Shown here: one piece after another, positions 10,528 through 21,383 of the stretch
Position numbering within the stretch: position 1 is the stretch's first letter
Layout of the letters: the number at the start of each line of letters is the position of its first letter
Assembly: GCA_002205965.3 (NCBI GenBank)
Contig: NADL03000681.1
Span: 771,747-835,746 of the forward strand
Direction of reading: 5' to 3'
DNA from: Kappaphycus alvarezii
Lineage: Eukaryota > Rhodophyta > Florideophyceae > Gigartinales > Solieriaceae
Length of the DNA: 64,000 nt
The notes under the pieces: generated by a model
The model's database searches: none
What the model was told of the DNA's origin: nothing
Seen by the model: only the letters and a program-made list of their open reading frames with translations
Made by a program: the position numbers and the translations under genes

Positions 10528-11224
10528 ATTCCAGACGTCTGCAGTGTGCTTTTCGTTGCAGATGTGCATGGTCTTGCCATTGACAGTAGCTCCTGAACGA
10601 GTCCTGCTTATTCATCTCGGGAATATTGACACCGGGATATGAATTGTGGCCTGCATAATTTTCATGTAATGTCAAGGTTAGCGATGGGAGTTATCAGCGC
10701 GCTCTTACCTACTGAAAGTGATTAAACAGTTTCATTGGAACGAATCAATTCATCTCTATATGTCTTGCTCCGTAACAATCCTTTCTTCAAGGAAGTTGAA
10801 AGGTTAAGTACGTTTTAGCGACTGCGATGTGTCACGGAATGTCGAAAAAAAGATCTTAGCAGAGCCCAATCACGAGAATGCACTGTTGTCCAAATTTCCT
10901 CTCTTCGATGTACTACGGATCGTATCTCCAAGATGTTTTGAGATAGCTGACTGAGATGGCCTTGAGCAAACAAAAGAATGCAAGGGTCGGTGCGCTGCCT
11001 CTACTGGATAAGACATTAAAGATCCTACAATCATGATGATGTAATGAGCGACATCTTCTTGGATAAAGTATGCAAATATCAAAATCGCCGCCAACAGTGC
11101 TTTATTTTTGACCCACGGCGACACAGCCATTCTACTCACGACTCATTCAGGCCGAGGAAATATTCCAGTGGGCAGTAAAAACGCATGGTCAGCGCTGTGC
11201 GCAGTTATAATAAAGCTTCTCGAG
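10528..11224. other. Intergenic between aldo/keto reductase and RsmE-like gene
   Basis: About 700 bases, AT-rich in the middle (10640-10880). No conserved frame or RNA gene seen. It should hold the reductase terminator and the promoter of the downstream gene. Confidence 0.4.
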
Positions 11225-12199
11225 ATGGGTAAAGGAGGGATCAATCGTCTCCTGTTGACATCGGACGACCTATCTCCCACAGGCTCCCATGCGATTATAT
11301 CTGCCGCTGATCCACGTGCCGCAAACATTCGCGCCCTGCTTCCCAACACTTCAACGCTCCGAGTAGCTGTCGAGCAAGGCTTTACCCACGATGCTGCCCC
11401 GACAAGTATCGAGGCAGATGGCAACATTGTCATTACCTTACCAGAGTCCTCTCGCCAACCAGCACGACCGCCACCGCCGGTACTTCTCATTATTGCAATG
11501 CAACGGCCGAGGGCGATGGCGCGTATCCTGGACTTTGCAGCACAGCTTGGTGTTGCTTGTATTCTAATCGTTGCTGCAGAGAAGGTGGAAAAGAGTTATT
11601 GGGATAGTAAGCTGTTCCGGGTTGAGCGGGGCACTTGGGCGGTCAATGGGGTTGAAGATGGTGGCGAGCCAAAGACTGAGGTGAACACGCTACCAGGACG
11701 TCCACGGGGTGAGCAGTGTCATCCTGAGCGTGATACCCTCGAGGCATCTCACTCCGTCTTGACAAGAGTCGACATGCTTCCTCGTGTTCGTCGCAATCTG
11801 AAAGAAGGGATCGTTCAGGCGGCCACGGACGCCAGTTTGCCAAAAGTGTTTGTGCATCGACGTGGGATTCTGCAAGCTGCCAAAAGTGAACATGTGGAGT
11901 GGGGGACCATGTATACGTCAAGAAAAGGGTGGCGGAGGTTGGTATTGCATCCACGGGAGAGTGAGGACGGAGGAGGGTTGAGATGTGTGACTGCAGAGGT
12001 GGAGAGTGCAGAGGACGCCGGGGTTGTGGTGGCGATCGGACCGGAGGGGGGTTGGACGGAGGACGAGGTGCGCGGGTTGGAAGGGCTAGGATTTTGCAGG
12101 GTTGGGCTTGGGGAGCGAGTTTTAAGGTCTGAGACGGCAGTAGTGGTATCTCTGGGGTTGGTACACGAAGGGGTTACGAAGAAGGGAAAAAGAAATTGA
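11225..12199 (+). CDS. RsmE-type SPOUT 16S/SSU rRNA (uracil-N3) methyltransferase
   Basis: The RsmE family methylates N3 of a uracil in small-subunit rRNA (U1498 in E. coli) using SAM. A eukaryotic copy would most likely act on mitochondrial rRNA. The C-terminal trefoil-knot signature is clear: VVAIGPEGGWTEDEV (near 12028) followed by VGLGERVLRSETA (near 12100). The N terminus INRLLL (near 11240) matches the family's start, so I choose the ATG at 11225 although the frame is open upstream to an ATG at 11108. The middle has KSYWDSKLF (near 11592), typical of the longer eukaryotic branch, and about 40 extra residues (11640-11770). The frame is intact for 324 codons, one of the few unbroken genes here. 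No clear cleavable mitochondrial presequence is visible. Confidence 0.85.
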   Translation: MGKGGINRLLLTSDDLSPTGSHAIISAADPRAANIRALLPNTSTLRVAVEQGFTHDAAPTSIEADGNIVITLPESSRQPARPPPPVLLIIAMQRPRAMARILDFAAQLGVACILIVAAEKVEKSYWDSKLFRVERGTWAVNGVEDGGEPKTEVNTLPGRPRGEQCHPERDTLEASHSVLTRVDMLPRVRRNLKEGIVQAATDASLPKVFVHRRGILQAAKSEHVEWGTMYTSRKGWRRLVLHPRESEDGGGLRCVTAEVESAEDAGVVVAIGPEGGWTEDEVRGLEGLGFCRVGLGERVLRSETAVVVSLGLVHEGVTKKGKRN

Positions 12200-12648
12200 G
12201 GATCCTGTGGATACATGCTTTATCAATAAGCAGTGTCAAAGGGAGGCGATGTTAGCTCGGGCGACACTAGACGGATAGCGGTGTTTTACGGACAACTGTG
12301 AGGTTGCGGCACTGGATTTATCAAATCTCGATCTGCGTGAAGCGCACTTGGGATAGAGCGGATGCTTCTTTTTCCTCCGTCCCTCGTTGTGAGCACACCA
12401 ACCCAAGAGTCGACCATGTCTTGTAGCAGTTGGCTTAAGATGACCCTCCGTCAGATTTTAAGTTAGCATTGTGTTACCAATGCTCTGCGCGACTCATCCG
12501 TTTTCTCCGCGGCCATACAGGTGCTCCTTTACGCTGCGCGGTTTTCGTACAGCCGAAGAATGATATTCCCATTTGAGTCAGCAGTTGCCTACACAAAATA
12601 CACTTTACCGAAATATTCAACTCGAATCACCCCAATCGATGGTCCTTT
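12200..12648. other. Convergent intergenic spacer
   Basis: This lies between the 3' ends of the RsmE-like gene (+) and the SCY1-like gene (-). It must contain both terminators. I see no gene, repeat or RNA. Confidence 0.4.
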
Positions 12649-15105
12649 CTATCTGCCTGCTCCTCTGCCAGCAGTTCTCCTCTTACTACCAGTTCCGCTT
12701 CCGCCTAGAAGTGCCTCCCAATCATCTCCGGTAGATTTCTTCACTCTTCGATTCGAACCTAGAGCACCTGAAACCCCCGTACTCCTCGGGACAGCAGGCT
12801 TTGGCTTTGGCTTTGGTTTCGACACCAAGGCAGGCGGTAAATCCCATAGATCACCCCCGCCAGCCTTTGATCCGCTGCTCGCGTTACTGGTGCTCCTTGA
12901 AATACCGCCTGGCGCAGTGCCCAGACCTTTTGAGCTACTCTTTCCCATCATCGCCACAAACAGATCCTCCTCGTCCATATCGCCGCCCTTCTTTTCTGAT
13001 TTAATGTCCATATCGCCCCATCCTTCTTCGTCATTGTCGTCATCCGCCAGTCCTCCAAAGTCATCCGCGCCTTGAAGCATTCCAAATCCATCTCCATTCG
13101 ACGGCAGATTTGGTGCCAGCGGTGCCGAAGCAAAGGCAGCCGGAGCTGTGCTTTGATTCGACACACTTCGATTCCCATTCATGCCACCCCAGGTATCGTT
13201 CCCTGCAGTCACGGGTTTGGCGTTCGCACTGCTACCTAGTTTCCCATTCGCACTCCCGATGGATTGACTCCCCACACCTGAAATGGGCTTATCTTTCTTA
13301 AAGTCGTCCGAGGAAATACCCGTTGACGTGCTTGCGCTCGTTGAGGCCACCGACTTATTGTTTAGCAGAGCCGCAGTCATCGACGAGAAGGAGCTCAGGC
13401 TCCACCCCGACGCCATCCCATCGACGTCTTTCCAGACCCCGAGCCCGCACCTTGCTGTCCGCCTGATGCCTCCTCCCTCCTGGACATATCCTCATGATTC
13501 TTCCTCAAACGCTTCTCAAACGCAGCCAGCACCTGAAACGACAGCTTGCGCACATCCCCAGCCGCATCGACCAACAACGGGACAACGGCGGGCAGTATCC
13601 TGGTTGCAATCTCCTTCATTGCATAAGCCTCCACGGTACCAGAATTGCGTTCAAACCAGCAGCACGCGCATGTGGAAACGGATCCTTAAGGGAGCGCAAA
13701 AATGCAGCCGCCAGCACCTTTGTCTTGGCGGCGTTACTCAACTTGGGCCCCAGCTTTCCCAAACAGACGGTTGTATTCGTGCGAATCGCAGGCTCAGGAT
13801 CGACTTGCAAGCGCGCAAAGTGCGACATGAGGACGGAATTGAGGTTTTTCTCAGTAAGGCGATCGCAAATTGTGAGGACGGCCTTGACTGCCGCATCGCG
13901 TAATGCTGGTGCAGTCATGTCTTGAAACGCGGCGCACATGGCCGGGAACAAGCGTGTGTTCACTATAGTATCATCCATGTGTGGCACAAACATGTCCAAC
14001 TTGTTGTACAAATCAGTCTTGACATTGCGCTCAATGTCGTCAGCTGCAAACCATTCGATGGCATACTCTTTCACGACACTCTGCGCAAAACTGTCCTCAC
14101 TCATTCGTGCTTTCATCTTTACGACACAAGCAAAGGCTGCGCCTCCCCGGAGCCACTCTTGATGCTCTGCGATAACATTGGCAAAATCTTAAAGGTACAG
14201 AATCCATCCGGCAATCGATCCATAATAGAAGGGAGCTTGCCCAGAAAGGCCTCCCGCTCGAGTTGGCCTTTCAAGGCCAAGTTTTCAACAAACATATTAA
14301 GTTCGACAAACTTTGAATTCTGAAAGTAAGGATGGTTAGGCAACTGGCCGGCGGGAGCGCGATTCGCAGGGTTGGAGGCAAGAAGCTTTTGATAGGCCGA
14401 GAGCAACTGTTTCGGCAAATGGTTCATATTCTGGAGCTGATCGGGAGATGTAAAGGAACCAGCATGAGCCTCATACATAAGACAACCCAAGGCCCACGAA
14501 TCGACAGCAGAACAAGGGGCTGAGGCGACGGCACTCCAAGCGGAGCGTGCAAACTCCGGACTTTGATAAGTGTGGAGTTGCAAGGAGACATGTTGGAGAG
14601 GGCGGAGGATTGTGCATGGGGTGTGACCGATTCAAAGCCGGCAAGTTTCCAATCACCGGAGGGGGTAACAAAGACCGCGGAGGGGTTGAGTCTTGCGTGG
14701 ATTAAACCAGAGTCGTGAAGAAAGCCAAGGGCGCGTGATATTGTGAAGAGACCCCAGAGAATGGTGTCGCGGGGAAGGGTTTGGAGGAGGAGGAGAGGAG
14801 ATGAGAAAGTGGGGTGGCGGGTTCGGTGGCGATGTAAACTGTGCCGTCGGTACCTTCGACGGAGGAGAGGTATTTGAGAATGTCTGGATGGCGGAGTGTT
14901 TTGAGACGGTGAGGGAGGATTTGATGAGGGGTTGGGTGGAGGAGGTATGTTTGGAGGCATCGTGATGGAAGATTAGGGCGGGATTGGAGGCGTCTTTGGA
15001 TTTGCCGTGATGAAGAGTCCAATGGGAAGGTGTGTAGGGAATTGGGGTGTCGAGAGTGTAGCCGAAGCCGAGGTCTTTCTGAATAAGTTTCTGAAAGTAC
15101 TGCAT
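12649..15105 (-). CDS. SCY1-family pseudokinase (SCYL1/Cex1-like)
   Basis: SCY1 proteins are catalytically dead kinases with HEAT repeats that act in COPI/Golgi trafficking and, in yeast (Cex1), tRNA export. The start at 15105 gives MQYFQKLIQKDLGFGY, the family's N terminus. The kinase-like domain (about 15070-14300) carries TLRHPDILKYLSSVE and IATEPATPL. It has HARLNPSAVFV where an active kinase has HRDLKPxN, and KLAGFE instead of DFG. HEAT-type repeats follow (14115-13500) with QVDPEPAIRTNTTVCLGKLG and KDPFPHARAAG. The tail is low-complexity and acidic (DDDNDEEGWGD near 12990) and ends basic. Frame shifts lie near 14925, 14765, 14583, 14118, 13640 and 13410. All conserved blocks persist in order, so indel errors are more likely than gene death. 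It is divergent from the UBX gene. Confidence 0.88.
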
Positions 15106-15662
15106 GAGGAAGGAAGGGGGGGCGGGGGGGATGGACTCGGAGGGGTGCGACGGAGACCGAGGGGACAAAGGGTGCGGGTGTCCTCAACGAACTTGACTTT
15201 TGGACTGGGTTTGTGGAGGGGGGCCTTTTGCTCGCTTTCTCATTGATGATTCACGTGTCAGGAAAAAATATTAATTCTTCCAAAAAGGCAAAAACTGTCC
15301 AGCAACTCCAAATTTGCTGGATATAATCTGTACAAATCGCGATCAATACATACTGTAAGCACTGGTCAGGCGTTTGAGCAACAGCAACAGCTTTGTGTCA
15401 ATTTCATTACAAAAAGTGGGTACTGTAATGCATTCCACTGTACCCTGTCTCTCCGGCTGTACAGCAAAAGATTGTACTGTACTCTACTGTACTGTACAGT
15501 GCTGCACTGACAGAGTCACCCCTCCATTTCTTCAGTTTCGCTCCGCGCGTTGTAAGGAGAGGCTTCGACGTTTTCGAGACAACCCTATGCCCCACTTTCC
15601 CGTTTCACCTCACCGCCCCCGCTCGATTCCCCTCCACTCCAGTCACTCGTCTCATCTTTGTC
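15106..15662. promoter_or_regulatory. Shared divergent promoter region of the SCY1-like and UBX genes
   Basis: A 557-base spacer separates two divergent start codons. It holds several overlapping copies of TACTGTAC/GTACAGTA, including a dense run at about 15474-15510. No canonical TATA box was found on either side. A bidirectional promoter is inferred from geometry. Confidence 0.5.
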
Positions 15663-16975
15663 ATGATCCACACACCGCCCCAAACCCCGGAGCGTTCAGA
15701 GGCCATCGCAACCCTTCGTGCCGCCACCGGCATTTCCACAGACGAGGAGGCCATTCGTCTTCTCACCGCTTCCTCATGGGACCTTGACCGTGCCGCCACG
15801 CTCTTCCTCGACTCTTCCTCTTCTTCCACCGCCCCTGCTGCCCCTTCTCCTGTCACCCCGCCCCCTCCCCCCTACCCGTCAACTGACTACCCCCAACCCC
15901 CACATTCGTCTTCCCCGTTGGCTAGTCACCGTGTTTTCCCCGCTCCAATTCGTCTGGTCTTTCATTTCTACCGTTACTCAAAGCTTACTCAACGCTCTTG
16001 GAGGTCCTGCACGAGCCATTGAAAACTCCCCCGGTGACAGTCCCGCCGCCCGATTCATCAACTTTTTCAATCAACGTTATGGCACCACTCATCCTCCCTT
16101 TTTCAACGGCGGCTACTTTGCCGCTCTTTCTTCCGCCCAGGCTGACATCAAGTTCCTCATTGTCTATCTGCACAGTGATTCCCATCGTTTAACTCAGTCT
16201 TTTGTCCGCGATGTTCTCGCTTCCCCGTCCTTTATGCACGCTACTTCTCCGTTTGTGTTTTGGGCCTCCTCTATAACTCAACGCGATGGTGCTGCCGCCC
16301 ACTATGCCTTGAGAGCTCCTGCACTCCCGTTTTTGGCCGTTGTTGCCGCTCCAAACTCTCGCATTAACCCGGATGCCGATATGACAAGCGCGAATTTTGG
16401 TACTGTTTTGGCAATCAGAGCGGGGCCGCCTGCTTTGGTCGGAGGTGGTGATGGCGCTGCTAGGTGGTTACAACGAGTTATCGAGAGGCATGGTATCTTG
16501 TTGGATGACGTTAGGAGAGCACGGGAGGAGAGGGAGAGTGCTAGGTTGTTGAGGGAGCAACAAGATGCAGAATATGCTATGGCACTGCAGCAGGATAGGG
16601 AAATGGAACGAAAATTAGAGGAGGAAAGGAGGAAGGTTTGAGGCCGAGGAGATGAGAATCAAGCAACTGGAAATCAGGAGAGAGAGGAAGAGGGAAAACT
16701 TGGGAGTTGAGCCTGAGAAAGGCGCTGGAGTCGCCAGTGTCGCATTGAGACTGCCTGACGGTAGCAAAGTCGGCAGAAGGTTTAAATTAGAAGACAAGTT
16801 GGAGGCTGTCTTTGACTGGGCGGAAGTGAATCGTGTTGATATTGAAGTTGCATGTCTGGTTTGTACGTACCCGCGGAGGAGGTTCAGGTACCCGGAAGAT
16901 GCAGATACTAGTGTCAAGGATGCTGGCCTGTTTCCTAGTGTTATGCTGCTGTTAGAGGAACGTGCAGACGAGTAA
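15663..16975 (+). CDS. FAF2/UBXD8-like UBA-UAS-UBX protein (p97/Cdc48 adaptor)
   Basis: Proteins of this architecture sit in the ER or lipid-droplet membrane through a hydrophobic hairpin and recruit Cdc48/p97 for ER-associated degradation. The start ATG opens a UBA domain (TGISTDEEAIRLLTASSWDLD, 15740-15800). A proline/serine linker follows, then a hydrophobic stretch (RWLVTVFSPLQFVWSF, near 15920). The thioredoxin-like UAS domain (16060-16480) includes FFNQRYG and FLIVYLHSD. A charged coiled coil (16515-16700) precedes the UBX domain (16745-16970), with RLPDGSKV, VFDWAEV and the p97-contacting loop TYPRRRF. The frame shifts near 15880, in a C-rich run, and near 16640. Domain order and spacing are those of FAF2, so I consider it a real gene. 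It shares its upstream region with the SCY1-like gene. Confidence 0.87.
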
Positions 16976-17038
16976 CTGCCGCGGCGATTGTAGAATGTAG
17001 AGGCTTAACTTTACTCGCCGGGTCCCTTGATTTTGGTC

Positions 17039-17850
17039 GTTGGGAGTGGGAGTGAGTGGATGACGGCAAGGGCAGAGAAAGGCAATGCTAATTGGACCGC
17101 AGAGTTGCTGCAGCCTTTATAGATTTGGCTTTTATTGACTTGTGCGCATTGGGCGGGCGATACAAGTCAGGTTAGCAAGGAGGGGTATGGGGATGGACTG
17201 CGAAGGAGGTTGACATGTAGATATCAGTATGTTGAGCGGGCGACTATGTTCACCGAACCATACGGCGATAAATTCGATGTCAGTATGTTGTGTTTCGTTG
17301 TCGGTCGCTGTTGGGAGTGGAAGTGAGTGGAGAGTGGATGCAGGGAAGGGCAGAGAAAGGCAATTCTAATTGGACCGCAGAGTTGCTGTAGCCTTTATAA
17401 GGGTGGTTTTGTTTGACCTGTTTGCATTGGACGGACGGTACAAGTCAGTTTTGCAAGAAAGGGTATGGGGATGGACTGCGAAGGAGGTTGACATGTAGAT
17501 ATCAGTATGTTGAGCGGGCGACTATGTTCACCGAACCATACGGCGATAAATTCGATGTCAGTATGTTGTGTTTCGTTGTCGGTCGCTGTTGGGAGTGGGA
17601 GTGAGTGCAGAGTGGATAGAGGGAAGGCAGAGAAAGGCAATACTAATTGGACCGCAGAGTTGCTGTAGCCTTTATAAGGGTGGTTTTGTTTGACCTGTTT
17701 GCATTGGACGGACGGTACAAGTCAGTTTTGCAAGGAGGGGTATGGGGATGGACTGCGAAGGAGGTTGACATGGAGATATCAGTATGTTGAGCGGGCGACC
17801 ATGTTCACCAAGCCATCCGGTGATAAATTCAATGTCTGCGTATTTGTTGT
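17039..17850 (+). repeat. Three-copy tandem repeat, period about 277 bp
   Basis: The segment GGTATGGGGATGGACTGCG recurs at about 17184, 17462 and 17739, with the surrounding 270 bases repeated (for example AGGAGGTTGACATG and ATATCAGTATGTTGAGCGGG). Copies 1 and 2 are closest; copy 3 diverges after about 17820. Each unit contains TTTATA(A/G) and an identical GGACCGCAGAGTTGCTG block. A 63-codon open frame recurs in copies 1 and 2 but has no recognised domain, so I treat the unit as non-coding. It starts about 65 bases after the UBX gene's stop codon. Confidence 0.9.
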
Positions 17851-18846
17851 CTTGCACATGCCCTTACGGCCGAGAGAATCTACGCGTAAATGGCACTGCG
17901 AATGCGACAACTGCGCGCTTGTCCAAAGTGAGAGCAAGGCAGCAAGCAACATAGTCGCGATGCAACGATTTTGGTGAAGGTGGAAGGGTCGAATGAACGG
18001 GAGATGGCGAAATGGGGATTGACCCTGTTGCCATATGATGAGGGTTGAAAATCGGAGGTGTGCATCTCGCCGCTCACTTGCCACGAGCGTCGCACTTGTA
18101 ATTTAGATGCGACTCTAGTGCTGTATGAGGCACCTCTGCAGCACGAGTTGAATGCAAAAAGACAGCAGGGTGGCTCGTGGTAAGCGTCCGAATGCGCAGA
18201 TATGGTGAATAGTGGGATTCAGTGTGCACACTGTGAAAACACGGTGCAGGTTGTGGGATGCGTGCAGTGCAGGTCGACAGGCATGTTGAGAGCGGATTCT
18301 ACGTTGATGCGTGTGAAGAAACCGTTTACACGATGCACAATCTGGAAAGACATGATGGTGTTCCGTTGCGGTAGGATTGAGAAGAGAAAGTAGGGTCGGG
18401 GCTTTCCGCGGTTGGTTTGGATGTTGGAATCAGTGTATGGACGGCAGGTATCTTTGGCATGGTCCAATTTCAGGGGTGGGACGGTTGTTGGTTACAGTGG
18501 TGCGGTTGTAGTGTGAGTGATGGTGTCAGGGCGAGAGGTAGGTGATGGGGATGATGTGGATGATGGATTTCTGGGATAGAACTTGACGATCGAGATTATC
18601 CACACTAGGAATTCGCCCTCTGCCCGGCATCGGCCGGGCGCTTGCAAACCAAGCTAGGTTTGGAGTTTGCGTAGTTATCATTGCTAAAAAAGGGACCCTG
18701 AAACGAAAGTGGCTACCGGCACGATTCATTCGCGGGGCAATGGCACAGGCAGTGGATGGCACGTTGCGCTTGCACGACCGACGCGACTCAACCCCCCACC
18801 ATGCAGCAAGGCATCGCCAACAGACGGGGGCGGCGGCATCCCTCCG
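17851..18846. other. Intergenic, nothing recognised
   Basis: About 1 kb without a conserved frame or RNA gene that I can identify. Confidence 0.35.
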
Positions 18847-18908
18847 CCGTCATACACTTGTCAATACCCACGAGGCACTGGTGTAGTGTATTGACAAGTG
18901 TCTGACGG
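18847..18908. repeat. Long inverted repeat (hairpin)
   Basis: CCGTCA then ACACTTGTCAATAC (ending 18867) is mirrored by GTATTGACAAGTGT (18888-18901) then TGACGG (18903-18908). The result is a stem of about 20 pairs with a single-base bulge on each side and a 20-base loop. It lies between genes. It could be a terminator-like or small-RNA hairpin, or the trace of a small inverted-repeat element. Confidence 0.8.
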
Positions 18909-19797
18909 GGAAGGGATGGTACGAAGGGTTGGACGTTGCACGCTGCGTACATACATGGGTTGTGTGACTGGTGGGAGTGCGCGGCGGTGCATTTCAGACC
19001 CGTTGACACTCCACATGTCAACGGACGGTGTATTGTCAAGTGGAAGGCAAAGGGGTCTGGAATACTGCGTGCAGGAGGTGTGGAGAGGTGCGGAGCGGGT
19101 GGGTGTGATGGGGCCTGATGGGCATGTTGGGCATAAAAGGGGAGAATGGAGGGAATGCATAGCATTGGATAGTCGGACACATGTACGAGACTTGATCGGT
19201 GGAGGTTGTACAATTTGAATTATTTGTAATACTGTACTAGACTGTACTGTAATTCTGCAAATCTACAAAATCGCATTCTACAACACCAACAAACAACAAC
19301 CCTCTTCCACGCAATCCACTTCCGCACGTTTACTGCGTTCAAAAAAACCTCACAGGCCCGTCAGACCCTACAAGCCTGCCACACCTCAACCTTGTAAAAA
19401 AATAATCAAAAAAGTAACAACTTCCCGTAAAATCCACCCCAAACAATGCCTTTCTGCCACATTTCCTCTCCCATTTCCGCAGAACCCCTCCAAGAAAAAC
19501 AAAAAATCCCCATTTCAAATCGATCCGTTCAAAACCAATCTGCATATAAACCGCTGTTGTTTCGGTTCTCCACGCCGTCTCCAGTCATCATTTCGACCGT
19601 TTCGCTCTACCTCTCCAATTCCTGACACAAACCCTTTAACAACCCGCCCACAGGGTGCGGGCGCAGGTGCGGGTGCGACCATCGTACCTAAACCCCACAT
19701 CTGCCCCCCCCCCCCCCTTACCCTCCACCCTCTACCACCCTCTAACCACCACTCCCAATACCGCTCCCCCAACACCCCCACAATCCCCCAACCAACC
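18909..19797. other. Intergenic with C-homopolymer
   Basis: No gene recognised. The region contains TACTGTAC-type motifs at 19228-19252 and an uninterrupted run of 13 or more cytosines near 19706. Cytosine bias is strong from 19650 onward, which makes frames here unreliable. Confidence 0.35.
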
Positions 19798-20169
19798 ATG
19801 CCCCGTCCCCCATCGCAAACTCCGAAAACATTCCACCCCACCCTCACAAACACCCCCTCCACCCGCAACCCCCACACCCGCAACCTCCCCAAATCAAACC
19901 CCACCCCAAACCCCAATCCACACGTTCCGTCGTCGCCCGGCCCTGGGTGACATCACCAACAAGACAAACTCCATCACCCCCTCAACAAACTATCCCCTCG
20001 ATTCAAGTCCGCAACCAAGGCCACTCATTCAAGCCACGCCCGCCCCCTCGACAACTTTGGCAACATTGAAACCCCGCATATTGTCCCGCAGGACCTTGGC
20101 CCTGTGTATGAGCCACCTGCTTTGTTTGACCATCTTGAGATTGCACATTCGTCGGAAGAGGGAGACTGA
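19798..20169 (+). CDS. Possible small destruction-box protein (securin- or cyclin-like), frame-broken
   Basis: I do not recognise the whole protein. A short segment reads FRRRPALGDITNKTN (19925-19969), and RxALGDITN is a textbook APC/C destruction box as in B-type cyclins and securins. After a 1-nt shift between about 19990 and 20060 the open frame continues with ETPHIVPQDLGPVYEPPALF and an acidic end, stopping at TGA 20167-20169. The preceding part is proline/threonine-rich and its start codon (19798) is a guess. There is no cyclin box, so a securin-like regulator or an N-terminal exon of a larger gene are both possible. Confidence 0.3.
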
Positions 20170-21107
20170 AGGTGTGCTGAGGGAGAGGAGGAGGAGGAGA
20201 AACATTGGACTAGTTTGTTGAGTCGTGATTCTAGTGTAGGAAAGGTAGAGCTAGTGAACGATGATCATGACGTCACACACCCCTTTACGCTTGGGCTTGG
20301 GCTTGGGCTTGGGCTTGGGTGGTGGTATCGCCCTTGAGGAAATGTTGCATCATGATGAACTGCTCCTGGATGAGGGGGGAGACAGTAATTCCTAGTATGG
20401 GGGGAGAGGGAAGGAAGGCCTTGGTATGTATAGGAAAAGGTTGGCACCTGGGAGGAGAACAAATGTCCGCCACTTGCGAAAAAATAGCGTCAATCAACTT
20501 TGGTTTTCTCTGTCTACAGAGTCGCTGTCAACGGTACAGTATGTAGCCCTGTCTACAGATCATTGGTGATCGCAACCTACTCAAAAGTCAAAAAGGTTTT
20601 TACCGGTCAGGATGTCAGATCGCCAATGGAGCGTCATTTGACCACGTGGTCAAGGTTGAACAGTATGGAGTCAATTGGTATACACAAAGTGCTGTTCCGC
20701 CGCTACGCTAATCGATGTCGCAAACAGGGAATCGTACAACCCGAGACAGTTACTACAAGTTGAGAAGAGTTGACAAAGGATGATTCGAATGCTAAGGCTA
20801 CGGGACAAAATAACCGCGGTCAAAGTTCCAAAAGAAAAAAGAGTGTGAGACGCCGATTGTCTTGAGGTTCGAGGTCCTCCCTTCGCTTCTGACGCAACCC
20901 GAGCAACCAATCTTACTCAGTCACATCGGGTCTGTTATCCATGGCGAACGGGGCTTCCACTTGAGAATACTTCGGCGGGTTAGTGTGATTTTGGCACTTT
21001 CACCGCATCGAGGACACTTTCCCGTTCTAATTTTGTCCCGAGCTCTGGCCTTGCGAGGTGCTGAAAATGCCCTCCACCGCGTCATCCGCCCCAAGATTTG
21101 TCCTCAA
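20170..21107. other. Intergenic with a TTGGGC hexanucleotide repeat
   Basis: TTGGGC is repeated about five times at 20288-20320. I see no conserved gene in the rest. The hexamer resembles a telomere-type repeat only superficially and is too short to be a telomere. Confidence 0.45.
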
Positions 21108-21212
21108 CGACGGCAGGTCTTGGTCTGCGACCCGAGAAGGTTGTTGGCCTGCGACCCGAGAAGGTTCGATGTGATCCCAGCAGGTTGTTTGTCTGGGACC
21201 CAAGCAAATTAA
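21108..21212 (+). repeat. Short minisatellite, unit about 24 bp
   Basis: The motif CTGCGACCCGAGAAGGTT occurs twice in succession (21127-21165), and degenerate versions continue to about 21205 (GATCCCAGCAGGTTGT, GGGACCCAAGCAA). There are roughly four units. Confidence 0.7.
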
Positions 21213-21383
21213 TGCCGATGAGCCGACCGGGATCATTCGCCAACTGCCGATCTTCAGTGTCTTGACTTGGAGTGCACGTCAGTCCGGACGTGAATCTGTT
21301 TCCCTCTGCATTGTCAACCTCAGATAGCGGCATCGATGATGAAAACTCAACATTTCGTTGGCCCTGATGAGCTGCCAGCCATC

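Noticed and set aside
17039..17850. CRISPR-like array
   Set aside because: Units are 277 bases with no short-repeat/unique-spacer alternation, and the context is eukaryotic.
19655..20221. 188-codon proline/threonine-rich ORF as a complete gene
   Set aside because: The first part is C-rich low complexity and the frame leaves the conserved-looking C-terminal segment. Only the D-box portion was kept, with low confidence.
20285..20325. TTGGGC repeat as a telomere seed
   Set aside because: Only about five units, internal, flanked by ordinary sequence; no TTAGGG-type tract elsewhere in the window.
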